Source of the DNA: Halobacillus sp. A5
Lineage (GTDB): Bacteria; Bacillota; Bacilli; Bacillales; Halobacillaceae
Direction of reading: 5' to 3'
DNA: 64,000 bases
Assembly (NCBI RefSeq): GCF_024189315.1
Contig: NZ_JAIZEO010000006.1
Coordinates: 166,124-230,123 of the forward strand
Below are positions 8,021 to 16,496 of this stretch, piece after piece. The first letter of the stretch is position 1. Each line of letters opens with the position of its first letter. The notes under the pieces are model-generated. The model worked only from the letters and a program-made list of their open reading frames with translations. It had not been told where the DNA came from and did no database searches. A program made the translations under genes and the position numbers.

Positions 8021-9514
8021 TTAAGAGGATTGTAAGAAATGCTTTTTTATAATATCTTCATCCGAGTGCGGGATTTCTTTTCCTTTTATAATTTGAGCAT
8101 TATTGATACATCCGCTCGTTAACAAAATAATATCATTAGGCTGTCCAAGCCGAAGGGCTTTTCTTACTCCTTCTTCCCTCGTTAAAGCCGCATGAATATT
8201 GGGGGATTCAGGATTGGTGAATCCGCTCATCACTTGATCTACGATTAACTGAGGTTCATGAAACCCTGGGTGATCCACGGTTACGATAATTTCATCGGCT
8301 TTTCCTTCTATAATAGAAGCCATCTTTGGCATTTTTTTAAAATCCCGGATTCCTATTCCTGCAATCATCACGATTAAGCGGTCATACGACAGCTTCTTTA
8401 CTTCTTCTATCAGCCTTGTAAGCGCTACAGGGGTATGGGCATAATCCAAAATTACTTTTGTCTGATCAGGTGCTTTGATAACCTGAAATCTTCCCTCTGG
8501 ACTTTGTAGTCTTTCTAAAGCACTTAGAATTTCTGAAATTGGATAGCCTAATAATAGAGCAGTCCCTATTGAAGACAGTACATTGGAGATATTATACGTA
8601 CCATAGACTGGGACATATACCCGATATTTTTCTCCTAAGTATGTGAGGGTGAAATGCGAGCCTTCTTCTGAAGTTACTAATTCACCTGCCGTAAGATCAG
8701 CGTCACTATATTGTTGTAAACTATACCTAATGACCGGTCCATCAAATAAATCCGGGATATCCTTCCCCATCCCATCATCATCCAAATTTATAACGGCACA
8801 TGTTGCCTGTTTAAACAATTTCAGCTTACATGCTTTATAGTGCTCCAATGTATGGTGATATTCTAAATGTTCTTCAGAAAAATTCGTATGAATCGCTACG
8901 TCAAATTTAATACCTTCTACACGCTTCTGATCCAGTGCAATTGAAGAAACTTCCATGGAAGCTGCCGCGTCTCCGTGGGAACGTAATTTTGAAAAAATAT
9001 GATGCAGGTCGACAGCTTCCGGCGTAGTAGGTGTACTTTTATTATAAGGGATTTTCTGACGGGAGTTATAGATGCCCGTAGTGCCGATTAAACCAGTCGG
9101 TGTTCCGAGCAGATTTAAAAGAGATTGTACATAAGACGAAACTGTAGTTTTTCCATTAGTTCCAGTTACCCCTATTAATTTTATCTCTTCACTAACATGG
9201 TTATAATAGAATTTAGCAAGTAACGCCATAGCCTGTCGGACGTCTTTAACAACGACAAACGAACAGTCCGGATAACTTGTACTCAGCTTCTTCAGGTGAC
9301 TATGACTATCGCCGATTACAGCCGCGGCCCCATTTTGGAGCGCTTCGTCTATATAGAGGTGGCCATCATTATTCTCTCCCCTGATGCTGAAGAATACGCC
9401 CCCTTCTGTTACTAACTTCGAATGGTATGCTAAACCTGTAACAGACTGTGCTTCCGGCCCGAATACATGCAGGACGCCAGCTTGATTAAGATATTGGAAC
9501 GATATTGTTTTCAT
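8021..9514 (-). CDS. MurE-like ligase, diverged paralog A
   Basis: A 497-residue Mur ligase of the MurE branch, the family that adds the third residue to UDP-MurNAc-dipeptide. The ATP loop GTNGKTT is at residues 118-124, and the lysine that is carbamylated in the family is K230 in YKACKLKLF. Several landmarks are altered. Where MurE has DNPR (meso-DAP) or a lysine-type variant, this protein has DHPG at 414-417. The C-terminal GKGHE loop is missing, replaced by TSGCINNAQIIKG. It lies outside the dcw cluster and is divergent from a second MurE-like gene. The amino acid added, or even a role in the wall, is uncertain. Confidence 0.82.
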   Translation of the reverse strand: MKTISFQYLNQAGVLHVFGPEAQSVTGLAYHSKLVTEGGVFFSIRGENNDGHLYIDEALQNGAAAVIGDSHSHLKKLSTSYPDCSFVVVKDVRQAMALLAKFYYNHVSEEIKLIGVTGTNGKTTVSSYVQSLLNLLGTPTGLIGTTGIYNSRQKIPYNKSTPTTPEAVDLHHIFSKLRSHGDAAASMEVSSIALDQKRVEGIKFDVAIHTNFSEEHLEYHHTLEHYKACKLKLFKQATCAVINLDDDGMGKDIPDLFDGPVIRYSLQQYSDADLTAGELVTSEEGSHFTLTYLGEKYRVYVPVYGTYNISNVLSSIGTALLLGYPISEILSALERLQSPEGRFQVIKAPDQTKVILDYAHTPVALTRLIEEVKKLSYDRLIVMIAGIGIRDFKKMPKMASIIEGKADEIIVTVDHPGFHEPQLIVDQVMSGFTNPESPNIHAALTREEGVRKALRLGQPNDIILLTSGCINNAQIIKGKEIPHSDEDIIKKHFLQSS

Positions 9515-9745
9515 GGTTCTTCCCCACTCACGTTTTTAGTCTTCGATGTCATTTTCTTTGTCTTTTTATGTTTTGCTATATATTATAGACAGTATACTTA
9601 TTTTTAAGTGCTCCACTTTTTTCCGCTGGCTGCCATGAATCAATTGAATCATTTTCTATAAAAATCAGCGTGCAGCCAATGAAAGTTTGATAAAATTGTT
9701 ATAAACTTACCTAACCTTCGATAAAAAAGGCGTGAACATATACCC

Positions 9746-11203
9746 ATGGAATTAAAACAGCTATTAGATCAATTATTGTTCGACTGCCACCATCCTTTAA
9801 CGAATATCCGCATTAACGGAATAACCGACGCTTCCACGGAAGTAGAACCGGGTTACATTTTTGTGGCAATTAAAGGATATCAATCGGATGGGCACGACTA
9901 TATTAAAGATGCCATTTCAAGAGGAGCTGCAGCGGTCATCGGAGAAAATGATGAACCGGGCATTTCCATTCCTTATATTAAAGTAGTAAATAGTAAAAAA
10001 GCGCTGGGGATTGTATCTGCTGCTTTCTACCGGGACCCTTCCCAAAGAAAGCTGATGATAGGAATTACAGGTACGAATGGAAAGACAACGACAAGCTATC
10101 TTGTCAAACATATATTAGAGGAGATAGGTTATTCATGTTCCCTCATAGGGACCATTCAAAACATTGTGAACGGGGAAAAGACGACAACGCAGAATACTAC
10201 TCCGAACGCTTTGAAGATTAATCAATTATTATCTCAGAGTAACGATGACGTTGTAATCATGGAGGCCTCTTCTCAAGGACTGGCTGAGTTTCGCTTAGAA
10301 GGAATTTCATTTGATATTTGTCTGTTTACTAATCTCTCTCACGAACACTTGAATTATCATGGGACTCTTGATCAATATTTTGAAGCTAAGAGCATGTTAT
10401 TTTCTAAGTTAAAACCTCAGGGAACGGCTGTTATTAATGCCGATGACCATTACGGCGAGAAACTTTCTAATCGACTAAGAAACAAGGACCTCTCTGTTGT
10501 GACATTTGGTGAAAATCCGGATGCAGTCATTCAGATGACAGACTTTAAGTTATCCTATCCTTATTCGGTGCGGTTAAATGAAGGAATTCAATCCTGTAAT
10601 GTCACCTCTCCTATTCCGGGTTATCATAACCTGTTTAATGTGGCTATTGCTTACGCCTGTGCTAAAGTTCTTCATGCTTCTCCTAATGCCATTTGTGAAG
10701 CAATTGAACGTTTTCCAGGGGTGGAAGGCCGGTTTAATATGATTGATTTCCCTAATGGGGCGACCGTAGTCATTGACCATGCTCATACTCCGGACGCCAT
10801 AATCAACTGCTTACAGACTTCCTATGAGTCAAAATCAGGGAGCTTATATCATGTGTTTGGTTTTAAAGGGGATAAAGATACAGAAAAACGAAAAGAAATG
10901 GTACGAATCAGCGCCGAGATGAGTGACTATTATATTCTGACATTGGATAACCTGAACAGTGTTCCTAAAGAACAAATGATTCAAACCCTGTATGACTTAC
11001 AAGACAATTACGGAAATGCCAAAGGTGAAATTGTTAACGATCGCACGCTGGCTATAGAAAAAGCGCTGTCTCTAAGTAAAGAAGGTGACTGGATTGTAAT
11101 CTCAGGTAAAGGCCACCAGACTTACCAGCACGAATACCAGCACCCAGCCAGCTCTGATAAAGAAACCGTTCTGTTATTGAAAGAGCGGGCACCTGAAAAA
11201 TAA
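9746..11203 (+). CDS. MurE-like ligase, diverged paralog B
   Basis: A 485-residue Mur ligase with all three domains: N-terminal UDP-binding ~1-95, ATPase with GTNGKTT at 109-115, and a C-terminal domain from ~330. The carbamylatable lysine is K215 (FEAKSMLF) and the C-terminal GKGHQTY loop at 454-460 is kept. The substrate-recognition site is DNLN at 401-404 rather than DNPR, so meso-diaminopimelate is unlikely to be the amino acid added. It is divergently transcribed from paralog A across 231 bp. The PfpI-type gene follows 69 bp downstream and may be co-transcribed. Confidence 0.85.
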   Translation: MELKQLLDQLLFDCHHPLTNIRINGITDASTEVEPGYIFVAIKGYQSDGHDYIKDAISRGAAAVIGENDEPGISIPYIKVVNSKKALGIVSAAFYRDPSQRKLMIGITGTNGKTTTSYLVKHILEEIGYSCSLIGTIQNIVNGEKTTTQNTTPNALKINQLLSQSNDDVVIMEASSQGLAEFRLEGISFDICLFTNLSHEHLNYHGTLDQYFEAKSMLFSKLKPQGTAVINADDHYGEKLSNRLRNKDLSVVTFGENPDAVIQMTDFKLSYPYSVRLNEGIQSCNVTSPIPGYHNLFNVAIAYACAKVLHASPNAICEAIERFPGVEGRFNMIDFPNGATVVIDHAHTPDAIINCLQTSYESKSGSLYHVFGFKGDKDTEKRKEMVRISAEMSDYYILTLDNLNSVPKEQMIQTLYDLQDNYGNAKGEIVNDRTLAIEKALSLSKEGDWIVISGKGHQTYQHEYQHPASSDKETVLLLKERAPEK

Positions 11204-11272
11204 TACGTTTGACCTTTTGAATTCGAGGGAATTATCTGGAATAAAACCAAACCCTTTCAGGAGGTCTTTTTC

Positions 11273-11938
11273 ATGTCTAAAAAAGTATTAATGGTCGTAA
11301 CTAATCACGACAAAATAAACGAAGACACACCTACCGGCATCTGGCTGTCCGAATTTGGTGAAGCATATAATGAATTTAAACAACATGGTTATGAAGTAAC
11401 TGTAGCAAGTCCGAGGGGCGGTCAATCGCCAATAGACCCTAACAGTGTCAGCGATGATGAGCCTGCGGAAATATTGGATACGAAAGAGCATTTGGAGAAC
11501 ACCGTACCGCTCGAATCAATCTCCGCTGAAGCATTCGATGCCATTTTTCTGCCTGGCGGACATGGTACAATGTTTGATTTCCCTGATAATCAGAAGCTTC
11601 AGCAGCTGCTCCGTGATTTTTATGAAGCCGATAAAGTCGTTGCAGCCGTTTGTCACGGACCTTCAGGGCTGGCGGGTGCCACCCTTACGAACGGAGAGCC
11701 GTTGGTTAAGGGTAAACGAGTTAACGCATTTACAGATTCAGAAGAAGTCGATACTACGCTTGATCAGCACATGCCCTTCTTACTAGAAAGCAGGCTGCGT
11801 GAATTAGGCGCTGAATTTCTTTCCGGTCCAAACTGGTCCGAGCATGTAGAAGTGGACGGCCGTTTAATCACCGGTCAAAATCCCCAGTCTACTCTGGCAG
11901 TGTCAAAAGAATCCATTAAACAATTAAACCAATCCTAA
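11273..11938 (+). CDS. DJ-1/PfpI-family protein (Hsp31-like, class I GATase fold)
   Basis: A 221-residue protein with the DJ-1/PfpI fold. The nucleophilic cysteine lies in VAAVCHGPSGLAGA (about residue 126), with a nearby conserved Glu and the FLPGGHGTMFDFP segment typical of the Hsp31/glyoxalase III subgroup. Such proteins detoxify methylglyoxal or act as stress chaperones in the cytosol. The ATG follows TTTCAGGAGGTC. A strong terminator follows the gene. The exact activity cannot be decided from sequence. Confidence 0.88.
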   Translation: MSKKVLMVVTNHDKINEDTPTGIWLSEFGEAYNEFKQHGYEVTVASPRGGQSPIDPNSVSDDEPAEILDTKEHLENTVPLESISAEAFDAIFLPGGHGTMFDFPDNQKLQQLLRDFYEADKVVAAVCHGPSGLAGATLTNGEPLVKGKRVNAFTDSEEVDTTLDQHMPFLLESRLRELGAEFLSGPNWSEHVEVDGRLITGQNPQSTLAVSKESIKQLNQS

Positions 11939-11941
11939 AGT

Positions 11942-11973
11942 AAAACCGGTGCGATCGTCCGCACCGGTTTTTA
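11942..11973 (+). terminator. Rho-independent terminator after the PfpI gene
   Basis: A 12-bp perfect stem (AAAACCGGTGCG / CGCACCGGTTTT) with a 6-nt loop, followed by T-rich sequence, starts 3 bp after the stop codon. Confidence 0.9.
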
Positions 11974-12071
11974 TTTATTAGAAATCGAAATCGTTTAAAG
12001 GTCTTCAGCATTTTGGTAATATTATATTATGAAAATATCCTCTAACTAAAATGATAAGGAGCCGCCTTTTT

Positions 12072-12923
12072 ATGAACATGAGTGACTTAGAATACGAGTC
12101 TGTTGAACAAGCAGCGAACGAATTATTAGTACATATAAGTGAGTTTATAGGTGTGAATACAGTCTACATTGCAAAAAAAGAAGAAGATTATATGCAGGTA
12201 ATGGATGCCTACAATAAAGGTGAGCAAATTGTTGATTCCGACTTACAAGTCGATTATGACTCCTCCTACTGCCAATATGTTATTTCGTCCGACGATGCTC
12301 ACTTTAAGACGTTTAACTTAAGCGAGGATGAGGCTACGAGTCACATGAAGCTGGCTGAGGAACTTGGTGCAAAAGCATTCATGGGGGTTAAGCTTTACGA
12401 TAAAGATAACCAGGAGTTTGGTACATTGTGCGTGCTGGATACGGAAGCGAAAGAATTCTCAAACCAGGAGATCTCATTTCTACAATCTATTGGGAAGATG
12501 TTTAATTTCATCATCAACCTCGATCAAACTCAGCAGCAAGTTGACCTTTTGTCGACACCTATTGTTCCTGTTACTGAAGGAGTCGCTGTCCTTCCCATCG
12601 TAGGGTATATGAGTGAAGATCGTTCGTCCCAGCTCTTAGGCAATATTCTACGCCAGGTACAACAGAATGAATTAGATTATTTTATTTTAGATTTATCAGG
12701 ACTTGTCACATTTAACAACCTGTTTATTAACCATCTCATGAACATTATTGATTCCTTAGAATTAATGGGAGTGAAGGCTGTAATTACAGGCATACGGCCA
12801 GACATGGCTATGGCACAGGTGAAACAAGGCGCGAAGTTTAAAAATATAATTATAGCCTCTAGTCTAGAGCAGGCCCTGCAGCGAATTGGGTTTACGCTCA
12901 TAAAAAATGAAGCACAGCGATAA
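12072..12923 (+). CDS. GAF-STAS sensor protein (RsbR-like)
   Basis: About 283 residues: an N-terminal GAF domain (~15-150), a short linker, and a C-terminal STAS domain (~165-275) with LDLSGLVTFNNLFINHLM. This layout resembles stressosome RsbR paralogs, in which a variable sensor domain is joined to a STAS domain that regulates SigB. The ligand of the GAF domain is unknown. The open frame begins at 12051, but AAGGAG at 12056-12061 points to the ATG at 12072. The gene stands alone and ends inside a terminator shared with the converging oxidase gene. Confidence 0.8.
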   Translation: MNMSDLEYESVEQAANELLVHISEFIGVNTVYIAKKEEDYMQVMDAYNKGEQIVDSDLQVDYDSSYCQYVISSDDAHFKTFNLSEDEATSHMKLAEELGAKAFMGVKLYDKDNQEFGTLCVLDTEAKEFSNQEISFLQSIGKMFNFIINLDQTQQQVDLLSTPIVPVTEGVAVLPIVGYMSEDRSSQLLGNILRQVQQNELDYFILDLSGLVTFNNLFINHLMNIIDSLELMGVKAVITGIRPDMAMAQVKQGAKFKNIIIASSLEQALQRIGFTLIKNEAQR

Positions 12924-12940
12924 GCCATGCTTCATTTTTT
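12902..12940. terminator. Bidirectional terminator overlapping two stop codons
   Basis: AAAAAATGAAGCA at 12902-12914 pairs perfectly with TGCTTCATTTTTT at 12928-12940, giving T-tracts on both strands. It contains the stop of the GAF-STAS gene and the stop of the converging FAD oxidase gene. Confidence 0.9.
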
Positions 12941-14056
12941 CTTTGCTAAAGCCAGTTCAATCCGGTAATGCTCCGGCTCGAGTTCCGTCGCCTCCCCTAA
13001 TACCATCCGGGCTAATTCCGCTCCAATGAACGGGCCGGAAGTCAATCCTGAGGCTCCAAGTCCATTTGCTAAATACAAACTTTCATAATTCCGCAGCGGT
13101 CCATAAACCGGCAGAGAATTAGGCGTAAATGGACGGAAGCCGACTCTTGTTTCCTTGAAAGTAGCTTTCGCAAGGCCGGGAGCTACTCCTAAAACTTTAT
13201 GAAAAATCTCATGCAGACCTCCAGCGGTTATTCTAGAATCAAATTTTTCTTTCGTTTCATGTGTCGCCCCAACAACAACCCGGCCCTGATCGAATGACAA
13301 CAGATATTTATTAGTCGGCGGCATGACGACAGGCCAGTGTGCAGTCTCTATATCGGGAAGTTCGAGGTGAACAATTTGAGCTTTTTGCGGATGAACAAGA
13401 AACTCTTCCCCAAGCGGAAGTACAAGCTCTTTCGCCCAGGCACCAGCGGTAACGATTACTTTCTCTCCATATAATGTTCCGTCAGCTGTATTCACTCCTA
13501 CTACACGCGAATTCTCTACTTTCAGTTCAGCATCTCCTTGAACAAACTCAACCCCTCTTTTTTTAGAAGCGCTTATTAGAGCGTCCCGCAAGGCTCTTCC
13601 GTCCACCTTGGCCGCTCCACTTATAAAAATCGAGCTGTAGCTTTCATCTAACGGCGGAAACATTTCTTTTGTTTCCTCAGGTGACAGCTTTTGAATTTCG
13701 CCCATTTCTGGAGCTGCTTCTCTACGTTCAAGAGCCCGTTCCATCATTTCATTTATTTTTTCTTCTTCAGTATGAAGACGTAGAGCGCCAACCCTTTGAT
13801 AACCAGTTTCTATCTCGCCATCTGCTTCCAGTTCTTTGATTAATGAAGGATAGTATCGTGCTCCACCTTTAGCTAATTTATACCACGCTTTATTCTTGCG
13901 CTGGGAGAGCCACGGACAAATGATCCCTGCCGCGGCATCAGTGGCCTGGCCGGTATCTTTGCGGTCGACTACTGTAACTTCAGCACCTGCTTTAGCTAAA
14001 TAATAAGCAGTGGAAGCCCCGAGAATGCCTGCTCCTACTACAATATATGATTTCAA
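12932..14056 (-). CDS. FAD-dependent oxidoreductase, DAO (glycine oxidase/D-amino-acid oxidase) family
   Basis: A 374-residue flavoprotein. The dinucleotide-binding motif VVGAGILGASTAYYLAKAGA opens the protein. A second FAD-contact region near the end reads LYLANGLGASGLTSGPFIGAELA, as in glycine oxidase and D-amino-acid dehydrogenases. It probably oxidises a small amine or amino acid. No ThiS/ThiG neighbours are present, so a thiamine-specific ThiO role is not supported. The gene is single, with an AAGGTGTTCTGG site before the ATG. Confidence 0.85.
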   Translation of the reverse strand: MKSYIVVGAGILGASTAYYLAKAGAEVTVVDRKDTGQATDAAAGIICPWLSQRKNKAWYKLAKGGARYYPSLIKELEADGEIETGYQRVGALRLHTEEEKINEMMERALERREAAPEMGEIQKLSPEETKEMFPPLDESYSSIFISGAAKVDGRALRDALISASKKRGVEFVQGDAELKVENSRVVGVNTADGTLYGEKVIVTAGAWAKELVLPLGEEFLVHPQKAQIVHLELPDIETAHWPVVMPPTNKYLLSFDQGRVVVGATHETKEKFDSRITAGGLHEIFHKVLGVAPGLAKATFKETRVGFRPFTPNSLPVYGPLRNYESLYLANGLGASGLTSGPFIGAELARMVLGEATELEPEHYRIELALAKKK

Positions 14057-14205
14057 TCCAGAACACCTTTTCTATTTTGAATTTTAGTTCCGCATTCATT
14101 TTACAAGAAATAAGGAGTTTTTTCTATCTGGGGGAGGATTTGCGGATAGACTTACAGGAAAAAATTATAGAAGGAATTCAATGCCGGCAGCCCTGCATAC
14201 AATAA

Positions 14206-14234
14206 GCACTGTAGTTCAAGAACCTACAGTGCTG
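14206..14234 (-). terminator. Hairpin after the sortase gene
   Basis: A 10-bp stem (AGCACTGTAG / CTACAGTGCT) lies just beyond the sortase stop on the minus strand. Only a weak T-rich tail follows. Confidence 0.6.
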
Positions 14235-14235
14235 C

Positions 14236-14835
14236 TTACTCTGCTTTTACTAAATCTGCTTCTACAATATAACGGTAAGGTGCATCACCCACAAACTGAA
14301 AGGGGTAACAGGTTGAAATGGTCAGGCCAGCCTGATCCTTCTCTACTACAACACTTTTGTCATCCTCTTCCACAATGAAAAGCTCTCGGATTTGATAAGC
14401 ATATTCTTTACCTTCGTAATCCACATAAATAAGATCGCCAATTTTTAAGTCTCCCATTTCAGTAAAAACCGTATCACGGTGGCCGGACAGAAGAGTGTGT
14501 CCGTTCTCTTCCGGTGTGACGGTCCATTCACTCTCATGCATTCCCACTCCCTGAGTTAATGTCTCTTCGTCTGTTCCCCAGTATACGGGATACTTCTGCT
14601 CAATGGATGGTATTTTCAACTCAGCCATTTCCTCTCCTTTTTCAAAATTATTCTCGACGTCTTCGTTTGGAAGACTCTCTGAATCGAGGACTTTATCATC
14701 ATATTCCAGGTAATCATTAAGCTCACTTGCACTCATAGACTGGATAACCTGACGCTGTTCCCACCATTCATACCCAAAATATGCGACAATTGATAAACCG
14801 GCAGCAATCAGGATAATGCCTATTTTTTTCCTCAT
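14236..14835 (-). CDS. Class D sortase
   Basis: A 199-residue membrane-anchored transpeptidase. An N-terminal membrane segment (about residues 5-22) is followed by the sortase barrel. The catalytic triad is visible: His119 in LLSGHRDT, Cys176 in ISTCYPF and Arg188 in PYRYIV. It cleaves an LPxT-like motif and attaches the substrate to peptidoglycan. The gene directly upstream encodes a protein ending in LPDTA, the motif type known for Bacillus YhcS-like sortases, so enzyme and substrate form one unit. Confidence 0.92.
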   Translation of the reverse strand: MRKKIGIILIAAGLSIVAYFGYEWWEQRQVIQSMSASELNDYLEYDDKVLDSESLPNEDVENNFEKGEEMAELKIPSIEQKYPVYWGTDEETLTQGVGMHESEWTVTPEENGHTLLSGHRDTVFTEMGDLKIGDLIYVDYEGKEYAYQIRELFIVEEDDKSVVVEKDQAGLTISTCYPFQFVGDAPYRYIVEADLVKAE

Positions 14836-14857
14836 AACCAGACCTCCATAGAAATGA

Positions 14858-14882
14858 AGGCAGGCGGATTTAAAGCCTGCCT
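14858..14882 (-). terminator. Hairpin between sortase substrate and sortase genes
   Basis: An 8-bp perfect stem (AGGCAGGC / GCCTGCCT) lies between the two genes. A partial terminator here would give more substrate than enzyme mRNA; this is inference. Confidence 0.5.
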
Positions 14883-14907
14883 CCTTTAGGGATGGGGAAT
14901 TAAATGA

Positions 14908-15372
14908 TTAGTTAACTGAATTCTTACGAAGGAACAGCACGCCGGCACCTGCAAATAAAGCTCCCATGACTATCATAAGCGGGTTGTTGGTAGCTGTATC
15001 CGGCAGTTCCCCTCCTTCTTCCTCAGAAGACCCGCTATCACCTCCATCTGAAGCAGCGGATTCATCAGAATCCTCTTCATCAGCTTCTTCTGAAGTTGAG
15101 TCATCATCTTCAGTTGACTCTTCCCCATCACCTCCGTCGTAAACCCCATCTGTTAAGTTTTCACAGGGCTGTCCGTCACTGTCGCGGTCGAGATCATCAG
15201 GATCATTGTTCTCGGAATAATCGTGGTCATTCCAGAACTCCATTACTTCTTCGCCTGTTTCAAAATCATCACAATTCATATCCCCATTGTGGTCCGCAAA
15301 GACCGGGCCGGAACCTAGAAAGATGCCAGCCAGGAAACCTAGACTGCATAAAACCATCAACAGCTTTTTCAT
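14908..15372 (-). CDS. Sortase-anchored excalibur-domain surface protein
   Basis: A 154-residue wall protein. It has a signal peptide (residues 1-26, cleavage after VFA), then an excalibur calcium-binding domain with DMNCDDF and DRDSDGQPCE. A long Asp/Glu/Ser-rich stalk follows (~75-125), then the sorting motif LPDTA, a membrane segment and the tail RKNSVN. It should be covalently linked to the wall by the sortase encoded just downstream. The extreme acidity suits a salt-adapted organism. Its function beyond calcium binding is unknown. Confidence 0.88.
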   Translation of the reverse strand: MKKLLMVLCSLGFLAGIFLGSGPVFADHNGDMNCDDFETGEEVMEFWNDHDYSENNDPDDLDRDSDGQPCENLTDGVYDGGDGEESTEDDDSTSEEADEEDSDESAASDGGDSGSSEEEGGELPDTATNNPLMIVMGALFAGAGVLFLRKNSVN

Positions 15373-15484
15373 TGAAAAATACCCCTTTTAATGAAATTTT
15401 TCCCAACACCCCTATATAACGTCATAATACAGCAATATAGTTAGTAAGTATACACAAAAACAGAATTTTCTGATATTTATACAA

Positions 15485-15520
15485 CAAAAAAACATGAGTT
15501 CTTTGAAAGAACCCATGTTT
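15485..15520 (-). terminator. Terminator of the ars-trxB operon
   Basis: A stem of AAACATG...CATGTTT, with GTTCTTT/AAAGAAC inside, sits just downstream of the trxB stop on the minus strand and is followed by a T-tract (complement of 15485-15492). Confidence 0.88.
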
Positions 15521-15526
15521 TAAACT

Positions 15527-16480
15527 TTAGGAAAGGGTTTGACTCCAATCAATAACGGCTTCCCCTTCTAAGAACCGCTCCGTGTCCATCGCTGCCATAC
15601 ATCCTGTCCCTGCAGCTGTAATCGCCTGGCGATACTTCTGATCCTGTACGTCCCCACATGCGAAGACGCCTGGAATGTTTGTGTTCGTTGTTCCGGGTTC
15701 AACGAGCAGGTAACCTTTCTCGTCCATGTCCAGCTTTCCTTTAAGGAATTCTGTATTTGGATTATGACCGATGGCAACGAAAATCCCATCCGCGTCAATG
15801 AGCTCTTCTTCCTCGGAATCAGAATCCTTCACTTTAAGTCCTGTAATCTTCATTCCGTCTGAAATCATTTCAACAGGCTTCTTATTAAGCGCCCAGGTTA
15901 TTTTATCATTCGCTTGAGCACGATCCTGCATTATTTTAGAAGCGCGCAGCTCGTGACGGCGGTGCACCACTTGTACTTCATCAGCGAATTTAGTTAAGAA
16001 GTTGGCTTCTTCCATAGCAGAGTCTCCCCCGCCTATAATCAATACTTTTTTGCCGCGGAAGAAGAAACCGTCACACGTAGCACATGTACTGACGCCTTTG
16101 CCGATATTATCCTTCTCTCCTGGAATATCGAGAAGTTTAGCTGAAGCTCCAGTAGAAATAATAAGTGACTGAGTCTTTAATTCGCCAAGACCGTTCACAT
16201 TTAATGTAAAAGGACGCTGATCAACATTTACATCTGTCACCCAGCCTCTTTTAAAGGTAGCTCCAAAACGTTCGGCCTGTTTTTTCATGTTATCCATTAG
16301 TTCCGGTCCCATAATTCCATCGGGAAAGCCTGGGAAGTTCTCTACTTCTGTCGTTAAGGTAAGCTGACCTCCGGGTTCCGGTCCTTCAATAACGAGCGGC
16401 TCCATATTCGCACGCGCCAAGTAAACAGCCGCAGTTAATCCAGCGGGACCTGTTCCTAAAATGATTGCTTGATGTGGCAT
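15527..16480 (-). CDS. trxB: Thioredoxin reductase at the end of the arsenic operon
   Basis: A 317-residue flavoprotein of the low-Mr thioredoxin reductase family. The FAD motif GTGPAGLTAAVYLA is at ~9-22, the redox cysteines are C133 and C136 (CATC), and the NADPH motif IGGGDSAMEEA follows. The centre STCATCDGFFFRGKK is closer to the E. coli type (CATCDGFF) than to the usual Firmicute CAVCDGAFF. Arsenate reductase of the ArsC type here needs thioredoxin, so a dedicated reductase in the operon makes sense. The open frame extends to 16543, but AAAGGAGG points to the ATG at 16480, 16 bp after arsA. Confidence 0.9.
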   Translation of the reverse strand: MPHQAIILGTGPAGLTAAVYLARANMEPLVIEGPEPGGQLTLTTEVENFPGFPDGIMGPELMDNMKKQAERFGATFKRGWVTDVNVDQRPFTLNVNGLGELKTQSLIISTGASAKLLDIPGEKDNIGKGVSTCATCDGFFFRGKKVLIIGGGDSAMEEANFLTKFADEVQVVHRRHELRASKIMQDRAQANDKITWALNKKPVEMISDGMKITGLKVKDSDSEEEELIDADGIFVAIGHNPNTEFLKGKLDMDEKGYLLVEPGTTNTNIPGVFACGDVQDQKYRQAITAAGTGCMAAMDTERFLEGEAVIDWSQTLS

Positions 16481-16496
16481 CAATAATTCCTCCTTT

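Noticed and set aside
13700..13715. A further CGCCCAT copy inside the FAD oxidase gene
   Set aside because: A single copy without 20-bp neighbours, expected by chance.
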